Made by a program: the position numbers and the translations under genes
In this document: positions 17,465-26,856 of the stretch, piece after piece
Layout of the letters: every line of letters begins with the position of its first letter
How positions within the stretch are numbered: the first letter of the stretch is position 1
Assembly: GCA_963771905.1 (NCBI GenBank)
Contig: CAVYVI010000014.1
Coordinates: 124,001-188,000 of the forward strand
Source of the DNA: Palsa-147 sp963771905
GTDB taxonomy: Bacteria > Acidobacteriota > Terriglobia > Acidiferrales > UBA7541
DNA length: 64,000 nucleotides
Direction: 5' to 3'
The notes under the pieces: generated by a model
What the model saw: only the letters and a program-made list of their open reading frames with translations
What the model was told of the DNA's origin: nothing
The model's database searches: none

Positions 17465-18259
17465 TTACAGGATCGCGCGGATAACGCCGCCGTCGGCGCG
17501 CACGGCTGCCCCATTCGTCGCCGACGCCAATGGACTCGACAAATAAACAATCATGTTCGCGACCTCGTCGGTCGACGCGAAGCGCTTCAGCAGAGACGTT
17601 GGCCGCGCGCTCTGGAAGAATTCCCGCTCGAATGCCGCCGCGTCCATTCCCCGTTGCGCGCTCAGTTGCGAGATGAAGGCTTCCGCGCCTTCGGAACGCG
17701 TCGGACCCGCCAGCACGCTGTTCACAGTAATCCCGGTGCCTGCGGTCGTTTCCGCGATGCCGCGCGCCACAGCCACTTGCGCTGTTTTCGTCATGCCGTA
17801 GTGAATCATCTCAGCCGGTATCTGCACCGCCGATTCGCTCGAAACGAAAAGAATTCGCCCCCAATTTTTCTGCTTCATTCCTGGCGAATAGTGCCGCGAC
17901 AACCGGACCCCGCTCAAAACATTGGCTTCGAAAAAGCGTAGCCACTCTTCGTCGGTAATCTGCTCGAACGGTTTTGGTTCGAAGATGCCCATATTGTTCA
18001 CGAGGATATCCACCGCCGGCACGGCGCGCGCGAGGCGTTCGCATCCTGGGCCGTTCGAAACGTCTGCGGCGACTCCGGAAACCACCGAATCCGGATGCGC
18101 CTTCTTGATGTTGGAAATGGCCGCGTCCACGCGCGATTGCGTCCGCCCGTTCACAATCACTGCCGCGCCTTCCGCCGCGAGGGCCCGCGCCGCCGCGAAT
18201 CCGATCCCGGCCGTCGATCCCGTCACTAATGCTTTCTTGCCCTTAAGCTGTAGGTCCAT
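17465..18259 (-). CDS. Short-chain dehydrogenase/reductase
   Basis: 264 residues, classical SDR. The Rossmann NAD(P)-binding loop TGSTAGIGFA (about 14-23), the NNMG motif, catalytic serine in FVSSESAV, and YxxxK as YGMTK are all present. SDR enzymes oxidise or reduce a wide range of alcohols and ketones; the substrate is not readable. It is close to 3-oxoacyl reductase-like SDRs. It is 81 bases upstream of the PPOX gene on the same strand and may share its transcript. Confidence 0.92.
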   Translation of the reverse strand: MDLQLKGKKALVTGSTAGIGFAAARALAAEGAAVIVNGRTQSRVDAAISNIKKAHPDSVVSGVAADVSNGPGCERLARAVPAVDILVNNMGIFEPKPFEQITDEEWLRFFEANVLSGVRLSRHYSPGMKQKNWGRILFVSSESAVQIPAEMIHYGMTKTAQVAVARGIAETTAGTGITVNSVLAGPTRSEGAEAFISQLSAQRGMDAAAFEREFFQSARPTSLLKRFASTDEVANMIVYLSSPLASATNGAAVRADGGVIRAIL

Positions 18260-18339
18260 CGCTCCGCCCTTTGAAAAGAAACCTTTGCCTCGAACTTGCG
18301 CACTCCTAGTGGATGCACCAGACCCCTCCAGAGTCGCAA

Positions 18340-18368
18340 TTGCCCCGCGGAGAACCGTGCGGGATAAT
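18340..18368 (+). promoter_or_regulatory. Promoter directly abutting a start codon
   Basis: TTGCCC (18340-18345), a 17-base spacer, and GATAAT (18363-18368). Predicted transcription start is at about 18375-18376, which coincides with the ATG of the next gene. Confidence 0.55.
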
Positions 18369-18375
18369 CGGGACG

Positions 18376-19698
18376 ATGCGAACCTTCACGGCCTGCGTCT
18401 TTTTGTCGGTGGTTCTGGTGGCCGCTGCGCATTCCCGCAACGTTTCACCGCAACAACTGGTCGCGCAAAACGCACCTCCAACCTTTTATCGCGACGTTCT
18501 CCCCATTCTCCAGAACCATTGCCAGGTTTGCCATCGCGATGGCGGCATCGCTCCCATGCCGCTGGAAACCTACGCGCAGGCGAAGCGCAAATCGGGATCC
18601 ATCGCCGATGCCGTCGCAAGCAAGAAAATGCCGCCCTGGTTCGCGGATCCGGCCGTCGGCAGATTTTCCAATGATCCATCCCTAACACCTCAGGAAATCG
18701 CCACGCTTGCTTCCTGGGCGGACGCCGATGCGCCCGAAGGCGATCCAAAAGATGCTCCGCCACCTAGAAAATGGGCGGGCGGCTGGACCATCCCGCAACC
18801 CGATGACATTGTGCGAATGCCCACGCCGGTGAAAATTCCTGCCTCCGGTGAAATCGAATACACCTACGAAATCGTGCCGACGGGTTTCAAGACCGGCCAA
18901 TGGATCCAGTCGGCGGAGATTTTGCCGTCCAGCCGGCCGAACGTGCATCACGCGGTAGTATATGTCCGGCCGCCGGATTCGAAATGGCTGCGCGAAGCGC
19001 CCGTCGGCGTTCCGTTCACCGCGTCCACGCTCCCGGACGAAAAAGATAGACACGACGCCCAATGGACGGACAGCGACGTTCTTCTTGTCTACGCGCCGGG
19101 CAGTTCGCCCGACGAATGGCCTGCGACGATGGCGAAATTCGTTCCCGCGCGTTCCGATCTCATCTTCCAGGTCCATTACACGACGAATGGCGCCGCGGTC
19201 CAGGATCAATCCAGCGTCGGTCTAATCTTCGCAAAATCTCCGCCGCCGGAGCGCGTTCTGACCCTGCAACTCACGAACGACAAATTCGTCATCCCTCCCG
19301 GCGACGACGATTATCGTGTCGAAGTTCACGGTACTTTGCCGAACGACGCGACGCTGCTCAGCTTTTTCCCCCACATGCATCTCCGCGGCAAGCGTTTCGA
19401 ATACAACATCGTGCACAAAGACGGCAGCGTCGAGACGCTTCTTCGCGTGAATTACCATTTTCACTGGCAGATGAGCTATCGCCTGGCCGCGCCGCGCCCG
19501 CTGAGGGCCGGAACGATGCTCCAGGCCGCTGCGTGGTTCGATAACTCCTCAAGAAACCTTCACAACCCCGATCCCACGAAAGCCGTTCACTGGGGCGATC
19601 AAACCAGCGACGAAATGATGGTGGGCTTCTTCGATGTCGCCGTCGCCTCGAATCTCGATAAATGGCATTACTTCATCCGCCAAACACCCGCGAAATAG
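18376..19698 (+). CDS. Exported cytochrome c with copper monooxygenase-like domain
   Basis: 440 residues. A signal peptide (CVFLSVVLVAAAHS) is followed by one c-type heme site, CQVCH at residues 49-53, within a short cytochrome domain whose heme-pocket methionine may come from IAPMPLETY. The C-terminal two thirds resemble ascorbate-dependent type II copper monooxygenases: HHAVVYVRPP, a QVHYTTNG strand, and FFPHMHLRGKRFEY, where HMH matches a copper-ligand position. Known Acidobacteriota homologues are annotated this way; substrate unknown. The chosen ATG coincides with the predicted transcription start, so the message may be leaderless. Confidence 0.82.
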   Translation: MRTFTACVFLSVVLVAAAHSRNVSPQQLVAQNAPPTFYRDVLPILQNHCQVCHRDGGIAPMPLETYAQAKRKSGSIADAVASKKMPPWFADPAVGRFSNDPSLTPQEIATLASWADADAPEGDPKDAPPPRKWAGGWTIPQPDDIVRMPTPVKIPASGEIEYTYEIVPTGFKTGQWIQSAEILPSSRPNVHHAVVYVRPPDSKWLREAPVGVPFTASTLPDEKDRHDAQWTDSDVLLVYAPGSSPDEWPATMAKFVPARSDLIFQVHYTTNGAAVQDQSSVGLIFAKSPPPERVLTLQLTNDKFVIPPGDDDYRVEVHGTLPNDATLLSFFPHMHLRGKRFEYNIVHKDGSVETLLRVNYHFHWQMSYRLAAPRPLRAGTMLQAAAWFDNSSRNLHNPDPTKAVHWGDQTSDEMMVGFFDVAVASNLDKWHYFIRQTPAK

Positions 19699-19815
19699 CG
19701 TCGCGGCGAAGGCCGTCGAAAATCGAGAACGGCCTCGCGTAGAGGCAGCGAATCGATCCCGTTTTCTCCGGATTTATGTGTCCCGCCGTTTCTCGATTTG
19801 TCTTCGCAAGTCTTG

Positions 19816-19843
19816 TTGACGGTTCATGGGACCCCCGTATACG
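19816..19843 (+). promoter_or_regulatory. Promoter of small basic protein gene
   Basis: TTGACG (19816-19821), a 16-base spacer, and TATACG (19838-19843). Transcription would begin near 19850, giving a leader of about 23 bases that carries the ribosome site CGGAGG. Confidence 0.5.
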
Positions 19844-19872
19844 ATGCCTTCGAATTTCACCGGAGGTTTCAT

Positions 19873-20070
19873 ATGGCCAGCAAAAGCAAATTGACGCGGG
19901 TAGCGAAGAGAATCGGCGCGGCCGTTGGCGCGGCCGACCGCAAAGCTCACAAAGTCGCAAAGGCCGGATCTTTGGCGAAGAAAGAGCTCGAGGACATTTC
20001 GAAACAGGTCGACGCCCTGAAGCGCCAATTGCAAAAAACGGCGAAGCGCCTCAGGCACGCTCTCAGCTAG
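19873..20070 (+). CDS. Small basic lysine/alanine-rich protein
   Basis: 65 residues, strongly basic. The first half (SKLTRVAKRIGAAVGAADR) resembles lysine- and alanine-rich histone H1-like or DNA-binding tails. The second half (KKELEDISKQVDALKRQLQ) forms a heptad-like helix. The ATG at 19873 follows CGGAGG with six bases between, and a promoter is visible upstream; together these make it a real gene despite its size. No named family recognised. Nucleoid or ribosome association is only a guess. Confidence 0.68.
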   Translation: MASKSKLTRVAKRIGAAVGAADRKAHKVAKAGSLAKKELEDISKQVDALKRQLQKTAKRLRHALS

Positions 20071-20307
20071 CGCGAGCGCGCCCGTTTTGCGCGTCGTGCA
20101 CTGAGGCTGAATCCGCGCGACGCCGCCCGCCTGTCCGAATCTGCGTTCGCGACTCCGCGAAGCACAAGCCACGCGCGCGAGATCGCACATTCTTCAGCTC
20201 TCGGCGCGCCGATCTCAGGTCTCGCCCAACGCCAAATCAATCCGCGGCAAATTCTCCGCATCAGCTCTGCGCAGCGCCTCGAAGCGGAAGACGCCCGCGC
20301 CGCGCTG

Positions 20308-23019
20308 TTATCTCTGGCTTAGCAAGTAAAAATCCTGGCGGCCGCCCGCGCGCGCGTACACGATGGTCGAGAGGTCTCTCGAGAAATCGTAGCCATTCCC
20401 GCCGGCGTAAACGATGCTGAACGCAAACGGCACTTTGAAGGCTACCTTCCCCGGGCCCGTGAGTTTCCCGTCGCTCCACGGCTGCCGGAAAATCGTCACC
20501 GACCCACGCGAGGCCACGGCATACAGAAAGGACTTGTCATCGGGCGGGAAAACGGCGCCTAACGTCGCGACATTCGGCACCAACTTCGTGCAATTGCCGT
20601 CGGAGGTGGATATTTCGTATAGGCCGTAATCGGCGCCTTGCGACTTGATGTTGAGCAGGTACTTGCCATCCCAGCTTGTGTCCCATACCTCTCCGCATCC
20701 TTCCGCGATCACGTGCGCGTTTGACCCGTCGGCATTCATTTTCCACGTTTGCATCGGACTCTGATCCGACTTGCTGGTGCTAGCGTAAAGAGACTTCCCA
20801 TCAACGCCGAAGATGAATGATATGGCATTGAGCCCGTTCGACGGCACCTCCCGGATGTTTCTTCCATCTGCTCCGGCAACATAGAGCTTGAATGGCGAGC
20901 TCGTAAAATCTGTGAACGACAATTGAGTTCCGTCGCGCGTCCAGGCATCCGCCGCTAAGACTTCGCCCATAGCAACTTTCACCTTATTCTTTCCGTCGAT
21001 GTCCGAGACCCAAAGTTCCTGCCTGCGCGGACCGGAGTTCACCAGATACATCACGCGCTTTCCGTCAGGCGAGATCGCCGGTTGCGTCGCGTCCTCGTCG
21101 ACGATGTCCACGGATTCCTTGGTACGCGTGTTGTAGGCTGTCAGATACCCGGTGGATTTTCCGCTGACGTAGTAAATGCCCTTCCCGGCAGGGTCGGCCA
21201 TGGGATCCGAGTCCGGGCCCGGACCGAACGTCACTTGCGTCAACGCCCGCTCGCGCAGATCGTATCTCCAGATGTTCTTTATGCCATCCTCCGTGCGGCT
21301 GAAGAGCAGCGACTTCCCGGGCTGTTCCCAACTAAAGTCAAAAAGGACGTACGGAGGGATTGGAATCGTGCCCACCTCCGTGGCCGTGTGGCTGCCGAGG
21401 TGCACTTCCTTAACATGGCCAACTTTTTCGTTCACCGCCATCTCGATAACTAGGAGGTCTTCGTCCCCCGGGAACGGCAGCAACCCTGCCGAAATGACTC
21501 CTTGCTCTTCGAACTTGAATACCTCCTGCCCGCCCAGCCCCGAGGGTTCCGCGCGATAAATCGCTCGGAGCCCTTCCGGGAAGTAGAACAGCCACTTTCC
21601 GTCCAACGACGGAGCCAGTAAGTCGGCCGTCACGACCTGCCTCGGATTGCCCCCCAACGTCGGTACGGCCCAGATTTCAGCTCGTCCGCTCACCCTGGAG
21701 TAATAAATCTCGGTGCCATCCGCGGAAAACGCTGCCACTCGTTTGTCGCCCTCGTCACTAGTCAACTGCAACGGTTCGCCACCGGATGCAAGCATGACGA
21801 AAACCTGGAACACGCCGCCCGAAATAGACGAAAACGCCATGGTACGTCCGTCGGGAGAGAGTTTCGCGCCTGAGATGGCTTTGTTCCAGTGGCTGATCTG
21901 AGTCACTTTCCCCGGTTCGCTCGGTCCGGCCGTGCGCGGCCAGAAGCGATACGCAACCACCGCGGCCAGCAGCAGCGCGATGCACGCGGCAGCCATGATG
22001 TATTTGCGCTTGGCTGGCGTTTGCAATGGCGGGGCGGTCGCAATTGTGGAGCTGCCCGACGCGGCATTCTCCCTGGCCGGCGGCGCGGCCACTTCCGCGG
22101 CCGTTCCGCTGGCCGATGCCGAACTCCGTCCTGAACTTGTGTCCCGCCGCAGGCGCTTCAGGTCCGCGCGCATCTCCGCCGCCGATTGGCAGCGGAGATC
22201 GCGATCCTTCTCGAGCGCCTTGTTGATCACGTCTTCGAGCTTCGGTGGCAGATCCGGATTCAGCCGCATCGGCGGCGTGGGCGCGCGATTCAGAATTGCG
22301 TCGGTGATGACTCCTGTCGTCTCGCCGCGGAAGGGCAGCGTGCCCGTGGCCATCTCATAGAGCACCACGCCGAATGAAAAGAAATCCGTGCGCGCGTCGA
22401 GTTCTTTGCCGCGCACTTGCTCGGGCGACATGTACGCCACCGTCCCCACGGCCGTTCCCGGGCTGGTGAGATCTGCGGGGTTGACCGCGGTCGCGTTTTC
22501 TCCCGCAAGCAACGCGTCTTGCGTGAGAGCAGGGCCGGCCGGTGCTGCGCGCATTTGCTTCGCCAGTCCGAAATCCAAAATCTTGGCGTGCCCGCGCTCG
22601 GTGACGAAAATATTCGCGGGCTTGATGTCGCGGTGGACGATCCCTTTACTGTGCGCTGCGTCGAGAGCGTCGGCGATCTCGATGCCGAGATCGAGCAGCA
22701 ATTCCAGATCGAGTGGGCGCCCCGCAATCTGGTGCTTGAGCGTCTTGCCGTCGAGCAACTCCATCACGATGTACGTGCGCCCGTCCGCCTCGCCGATGTC
22801 GTAGATCGTGCAAATGTTCGGATGATTCAGCGCGGAAGCGGCTTGCGCCTCGCGCCGGAATCGCTCGAGCACCTGCGCATCGCTCGCCAAATCTTCAGGC
22901 AGGAACTTCAGCGCGATGAATCGGCGCAGGTTGGTGTCCTCCGCCTTGTACACCACGCCCATCCCTCCACCGCCCAACTTCTCGATGATGCGGAAGTGCG
23001 AGATGGTTTGGCCAATCAT
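20308..23019 (-). CDS. Transmembrane Ser/Thr protein kinase with TolB-like propeller
   Basis: 903 residues. The Hanks-type kinase domain (1-280) has GGGGMG (16-21), ATP lysine K38 in ALKFL, HRDIKPAN (from 129) and DFG at 149-151, so it should be active. A linker with low-complexity alanine/serine and one membrane helix (AAACIALLLAAVVAY, near residue 350) joins it to an extracytoplasmic beta-propeller of WD40/TolB repeats (LSPDGRTMAFSS, ISPDGKRVMYLV, and so on). This layout is abundant in Acidobacteriota. Sensing by the propeller is inferred. Divergent from the chimeric ORF at 23365. Confidence 0.93.
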   Translation of the reverse strand: MIGQTISHFRIIEKLGGGGMGVVYKAEDTNLRRFIALKFLPEDLASDAQVLERFRREAQAASALNHPNICTIYDIGEADGRTYIVMELLDGKTLKHQIAGRPLDLELLLDLGIEIADALDAAHSKGIVHRDIKPANIFVTERGHAKILDFGLAKQMRAAPAGPALTQDALLAGENATAVNPADLTSPGTAVGTVAYMSPEQVRGKELDARTDFFSFGVVLYEMATGTLPFRGETTGVITDAILNRAPTPPMRLNPDLPPKLEDVINKALEKDRDLRCQSAAEMRADLKRLRRDTSSGRSSASASGTAAEVAAPPARENAASGSSTIATAPPLQTPAKRKYIMAAACIALLLAAVVAYRFWPRTAGPSEPGKVTQISHWNKAISGAKLSPDGRTMAFSSISGGVFQVFVMLASGGEPLQLTSDEGDKRVAAFSADGTEIYYSRVSGRAEIWAVPTLGGNPRQVVTADLLAPSLDGKWLFYFPEGLRAIYRAEPSGLGGQEVFKFEEQGVISAGLLPFPGDEDLLVIEMAVNEKVGHVKEVHLGSHTATEVGTIPIPPYVLFDFSWEQPGKSLLFSRTEDGIKNIWRYDLRERALTQVTFGPGPDSDPMADPAGKGIYYVSGKSTGYLTAYNTRTKESVDIVDEDATQPAISPDGKRVMYLVNSGPRRQELWVSDIDGKNKVKVAMGEVLAADAWTRDGTQLSFTDFTSSPFKLYVAGADGRNIREVPSNGLNAISFIFGVDGKSLYASTSKSDQSPMQTWKMNADGSNAHVIAEGCGEVWDTSWDGKYLLNIKSQGADYGLYEISTSDGNCTKLVPNVATLGAVFPPDDKSFLYAVASRGSVTIFRQPWSDGKLTGPGKVAFKVPFAFSIVYAGGNGYDFSRDLSTIVYARAGGRQDFYLLSQR

Positions 23020-23364
23020 TGTTGCTTCGCCGTCCTCGGCGACGCATGTTAGGTCTCGCTCAGCACCAAGTCAATGTGCAGAAAAATTGCCCTCATCGGC
23101 TCTGGCCGCAATGCGTGGCTCGGCGTTTGCAAGAACGCCGAACTGCGCTGCCGCTGGAGCAATCTCAGGCTGACATTTGTTCCTAGGCTAGCCGGGAACC
23201 CGAGCATCAGCGAAGCCGCCGTTCATTCGCTCGCGGGCCATCTCAGCCGCCTCAATATTGAAATTATCAATTCGCGTCTATGAGCGGACGTTCGCTTTGT
23301 CTCCACGACCTACGAGACTCAAGATGATAGGTTAACCAGATATTGGTTGGACCTGGTTCCCAGG
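23020..23364. other. Divergent intergenic region, 345 bases
   Basis: Lies between the kinase gene (minus) and the chimeric ORF (plus). No convincing gene, RNA or terminator was seen. A 69-codon reading frame at 23074-23283 has no ribosome site or recognisable content. The sequence near 23255-23345 is locally richer in A and T and probably holds the promoters. Confidence 0.5.
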
Positions 23365-24165
23365 ATGGAGCCCCTTCTTGAAATTCGGGACTTGCACGCC
23401 GCGTATTGCTCCCGCTCAGGAGAGATGCGCCCAGCCTTGCAAGGCGTCGGTTTTGAAGTCAGGCAGGGCGAATTCCTCGGCATCGTTGGAGAATCGGGCT
23501 CGGGCAAGAGCACGCTCGCCGCAACGATCCTGCGGCTGCTTCCAGCCAACGGACGCATCACGCGAGGTTCCATACTCTTTCGCGGTAAGGACATCCTTCA
23601 GGCAGACCCCGAAGAACTTGCGAAGATCCGCGGCGGATCCATCTCGCTGATCTTTCAGGAACCCTCCGCGGCCCTCCATCCCACCATGAGCATTGGGAAT
23701 GAGATCGAGGCCGCCGCGCTTCTTCACGACCTCGGCAAAGTTGGCATTCCCGACGCTATTCTTCGCAAGCCCGCGCGCCTCGATCCGGACGAATATGCCC
23801 TCATGAAAAAACATCCGGAATTTGGCTGGGCAGTCTTGAATATGCTGCCGGGCTTTGAACACGCGGCGCTTCACATCCTGCATCATCATGAATCTTTTGA
23901 CGGCACGGGGTATCCGGCCTCGCTGAAAGGATCTGAGATTCCGATCGCTTCGCGCATTGTCTCGGTCATCGACGCGTTCGATGCGATGGTTTCCTCCCGG
24001 CCGTACCGGAAGGGACTTCCGCTCGAAGAAGCGGTGCGCCGTCTGAATCTCGCGAGTGGCACCCAATTTGATCCTGTGGTTGTGCAGTCCTTTCTGTCAT
24101 TCGCGCAGGCGGAGATGGACACCGTTTTTGCTGCCGCCGGCACGTCCGTCGCTTCTGCTCTGTAG
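23365..24165 (+). CDS. Chimeric ORF: truncated ABC ATPase joined to HD-GYP domain
   Basis: 266 residues in one uninterrupted frame. Residues 1-112 are the front of an oligopeptide/nickel-type ABC ATPase (DppD-like): Walker A GESGSGKST (42-50) and Q-loop glutamine 98 in IFQEPSAALHP. The signature LSGGQ, Walker B and H-loop are absent. At residues 111-118 (23695-23718) the sequence changes into an HD-GYP phosphodiesterase core: HDLGKVGIPD (121-130), KKHPEFG (148-154), HHHESFDGTGYP (173-184), and VIDAFDAM. The first helices of HD-GYP are missing. Neither half looks functional as a usual ABC ATPase. Either a deletion fusion, a decayed gene, or an assembly artefact. An in-frame TTG at 23347 is a less likely start. 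Confidence 0.7.
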   Translation: MEPLLEIRDLHAAYCSRSGEMRPALQGVGFEVRQGEFLGIVGESGSGKSTLAATILRLLPANGRITRGSILFRGKDILQADPEELAKIRGGSISLIFQEPSAALHPTMSIGNEIEAAALLHDLGKVGIPDAILRKPARLDPDEYALMKKHPEFGWAVLNMLPGFEHAALHILHHHESFDGTGYPASLKGSEIPIASRIVSVIDAFDAMVSSRPYRKGLPLEEAVRRLNLASGTQFDPVVVQSFLSFAQAEMDTVFAAAGTSVASAL

Positions 24166-24279
24166 GAGTTCGCGCGAGGGAAGAGCGCGCCGAGGTCTCT
24201 TGTAGACGTTTTGCAGTTGAAGGCCCGAGCAGAACAGTGCCCCGATCGCTCGCGGCGGTATCAAGATTCATCAAGCAGC

Positions 24280-24356
<77 letters not shown>

Positions 24357-24606
24357 GCACTTCCACAACATACTACACCGAAGCGATTTAGCGGGTATAC
24401 GCCCCCTCAAACTGAAACTGCACGACCGCCCCGATGTTGGTTTTTGTCTCAGTCGGAGTTTCCGCTATGCTTCCCGTCGGCCGCTCGCGGGTCTCCAAAG
24501 TACGTCTTGGGGCACGATCGGAATAACGCGACGTCATTGAGATCGTCGCGCGGGACTCATTCAAACTCAGAGGCTCTTCGGATCTCCGGTAAGTCCGCAC
24601 TCGGCA

Positions 24607-26856
24607 TTAGTCCCAAATGAAAACAGTCAGAAGGCTTGAATAATCGTCCGTCCACACCCTCGCTTTCGGATCGCGCTTCAAGACCGCCCAGCGGGGATCG
24701 CCGATGAGCGCGCCTAGATCGTCTTTCGTGCGCGCCATCACGACCCAAGTCGAGGGAAGCTTGCCCGCTCCAAGGCTAGTCGTGTCGTCCTGTATGAGAG
24801 CAATTAACCCCGCGTCGCTTGCCACGTTCCCAAGTACTTTTTGGAGATGCAGGTAGTGATTCGAAATATTGAATACGAGGATGCCGTGGTCGTCCAGCTT
24901 CGAAAGATAGAGCTGGACTGCCTCACGAGTCAGAAGGTGTATGGGAACCGCATCTCCGCCGAAGGCATCCAGAACCAACATGCTAAAGTGACGGTCCGGC
25001 GCGTTTTTCAACGAAATCCGCGCATCGCCGAGCACAACGCGAGCCTGCGGTGCACAATCCCTCAGAAATGTGAAATACCGCGGATCGCGAGCGATTCGCT
25101 CGACCACCGGATCGATCTCGTAGAACGTGAATTCCTCTCCGGGTGCCGCGTAGCAGGCGATGGTTCCCGCGCCAAGTCCGGCCACACCCACTGCTCTCAA
25201 TTTCTCGGTGCCAGAGAATGTTGCGAACACCTGACCAATCGGGCTCGAATGCGAGAAGTAGGTGAGAGGCTCGCGATTTCGTCCGGGCGCCAGACTCTGT
25301 ATCCCATGAATCGTCTTGCCGCTGAAATAGACGCGGTATTTGCCCGTATCGTCGTTTGCGACGCGATTGATGCCGTAGAAGCTGCGTTGCGTACTGAGAA
25401 TATGTTGATATGCGCCGGTGTAGCCCGTGGCCGCAATCAGGAGCGCGGCGAATCCCAAGACGAACCGGATCGGACGTTTCCCAAAGCTGAGGCAGACCAG
25501 CATCGTGGGCGCGAAGACAATCAGATGAAAAATGATTCCTGGCTCGACGCCGAATTTGCGCGGAACGCGAATCAGAATCACCGCCAGCGCGCCGAGCGCG
25601 AACGGGAGTGCGACATCGAGCCAATTGAAGCGTGGCTGTTTTGCCGCCGGGATCATGATTTGCAGCAGCAGGGCGGCGCAGATCAGCGCCAGAGGAAATT
25701 CCAGGACCGTGCTGAAAATCAACGGCGCGATTATAGCGTTGAACACTCCGCCCAGAACTCCGCCCAGCGCGATCCACAAATAGAATCCGGTGAGGTGCTC
25801 CGTCGCAGGCCGCCTCTTGGCCAGTTCGCCGTGGCAGGCCACTGCCACCACGAATAGCGTCATTAGATTTATGGGGATCTCCAGCAACAGCGGCCAGCTC
25901 GCTTTCAGAAGCAGAGGAATCATCCCGGCTAAAATCAGAAGCGGCATGCGTGCGGCTACGTCGTAATAAGAAATGATTGGTTTCTTCGCAAACACAAGAA
26001 TGAAGCTCAGGAGATACACGGCAAGAGGTAGAACCCACAGCATCGGAATCGGTGGGATTTCGGTGGTGAGTACCGTTGTCACTCCGAGCATGAGGCTTGA
26101 GGGTACGAATGCCAATGCCATCCAGAGTAAGCGCTCGCGGAACGAGAGGACCGAGGTTGTCACATCTCTTTGAGGAGGAGCCAGCTCACTTGGATTCTGC
26201 TGCCCCGGCGCGCGCCATAGCGTCACTGCGCAAACGACAACGAGAATAAGCAGAACCCCGTAGCCGTACTCCCACAAACGACTTTGCTCGGCGAGACGAA
26301 ATCGCGGCTCGATCAGAATTGGATAACTCAAAAGTCCCAACATGCTTCCCACGTTGCTTGCCGCATACAGGAAATAGGGATCGCCCGAGCTCCCATGGCC
26401 GATGCCTGCAAACCATTTCTGGAGAGTCGGGGCGATCGTTGACATCACAAAGAAGGGAAGTCCGACCACGATCGTCAGGATCATGAACAGCCATGGAATG
26501 GGATTCCGCTCGACGGGCGGCACTCGTCCCGCCGGGAAGCCGAATGGCAGAATCATCAAGGGCGCGAGTGCGAGGGCTACAAACAATAATGCCTGCCAAC
26601 GTGAGCTCATTCGGCGCGTCACAAAATTCGCGAATGCGTAGCCTGCGAGCAGTATCGCCTGATAGAAGGCCATGCACGTCGCCCATACGGCTGTCGTGCC
26701 ACCGAGCACGGGTAACGTCATCTTCGCGAACATCGGCTCCAACAGGAACAGCAGGGCAGCACTCATGAACAGGGTGAGAGAGAACAGCGGGACGTACACC
26801 GAGCCTCGTCGCGACACTTTCACGGACTGCTCGGTAGCCACGTCTCGGGTCGCCAT
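24607..26856 (-). CDS. Polytopic membrane protein fused to spermidine synthase-like domain
   Basis: 749 residues. The first 470 or so contain about a dozen membrane helices (for example LFSLTLFMSAALLFLL, MAFYQAILLAGYAF, LFVVAVACHG), a fused transporter-like region. The C-terminal part is a Rossmann methyltransferase fold of the spermidine synthase family: VGVAGLGAGTIACYA, FYEIDPVVERIA, VVLGDARISL, and VLDAFGGDAVPIHLLT. Such fusions are widespread; substrate unknown and polyamine synthesis is not established. The start is placed at ATG 26856 after GGGAGGG, rather than 26949. tRNA follows 250 bases downstream. No terminator seen. Confidence 0.85.
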   Translation of the reverse strand: MATRDVATEQSVKVSRRGSVYVPLFSLTLFMSAALLFLLEPMFAKMTLPVLGGTTAVWATCMAFYQAILLAGYAFANFVTRRMSSRWQALLFVALALAPLMILPFGFPAGRVPPVERNPIPWLFMILTIVVGLPFFVMSTIAPTLQKWFAGIGHGSSGDPYFLYAASNVGSMLGLLSYPILIEPRFRLAEQSRLWEYGYGVLLILVVVCAVTLWRAPGQQNPSELAPPQRDVTTSVLSFRERLLWMALAFVPSSLMLGVTTVLTTEIPPIPMLWVLPLAVYLLSFILVFAKKPIISYYDVAARMPLLILAGMIPLLLKASWPLLLEIPINLMTLFVVAVACHGELAKRRPATEHLTGFYLWIALGGVLGGVFNAIIAPLIFSTVLEFPLALICAALLLQIMIPAAKQPRFNWLDVALPFALGALAVILIRVPRKFGVEPGIIFHLIVFAPTMLVCLSFGKRPIRFVLGFAALLIAATGYTGAYQHILSTQRSFYGINRVANDDTGKYRVYFSGKTIHGIQSLAPGRNREPLTYFSHSSPIGQVFATFSGTEKLRAVGVAGLGAGTIACYAAPGEEFTFYEIDPVVERIARDPRYFTFLRDCAPQARVVLGDARISLKNAPDRHFSMLVLDAFGGDAVPIHLLTREAVQLYLSKLDDHGILVFNISNHYLHLQKVLGNVASDAGLIALIQDDTTSLGAGKLPSTWVVMARTKDDLGALIGDPRWAVLKRDPKARVWTDDYSSLLTVFIWD

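Noticed and set aside
19706..19738. Hairpin GCGA-GGCCGT / ACGGCC-TCGC after the cytochrome gene
   Set aside because: No T-run follows; kept out of the list as a terminator because evidence is weak.
24388..24600. 70-codon minus-strand frame between the tRNA and the spermidine synthase-like gene
   Set aside because: No ribosome site, polar low-information sequence; more likely non-coding.
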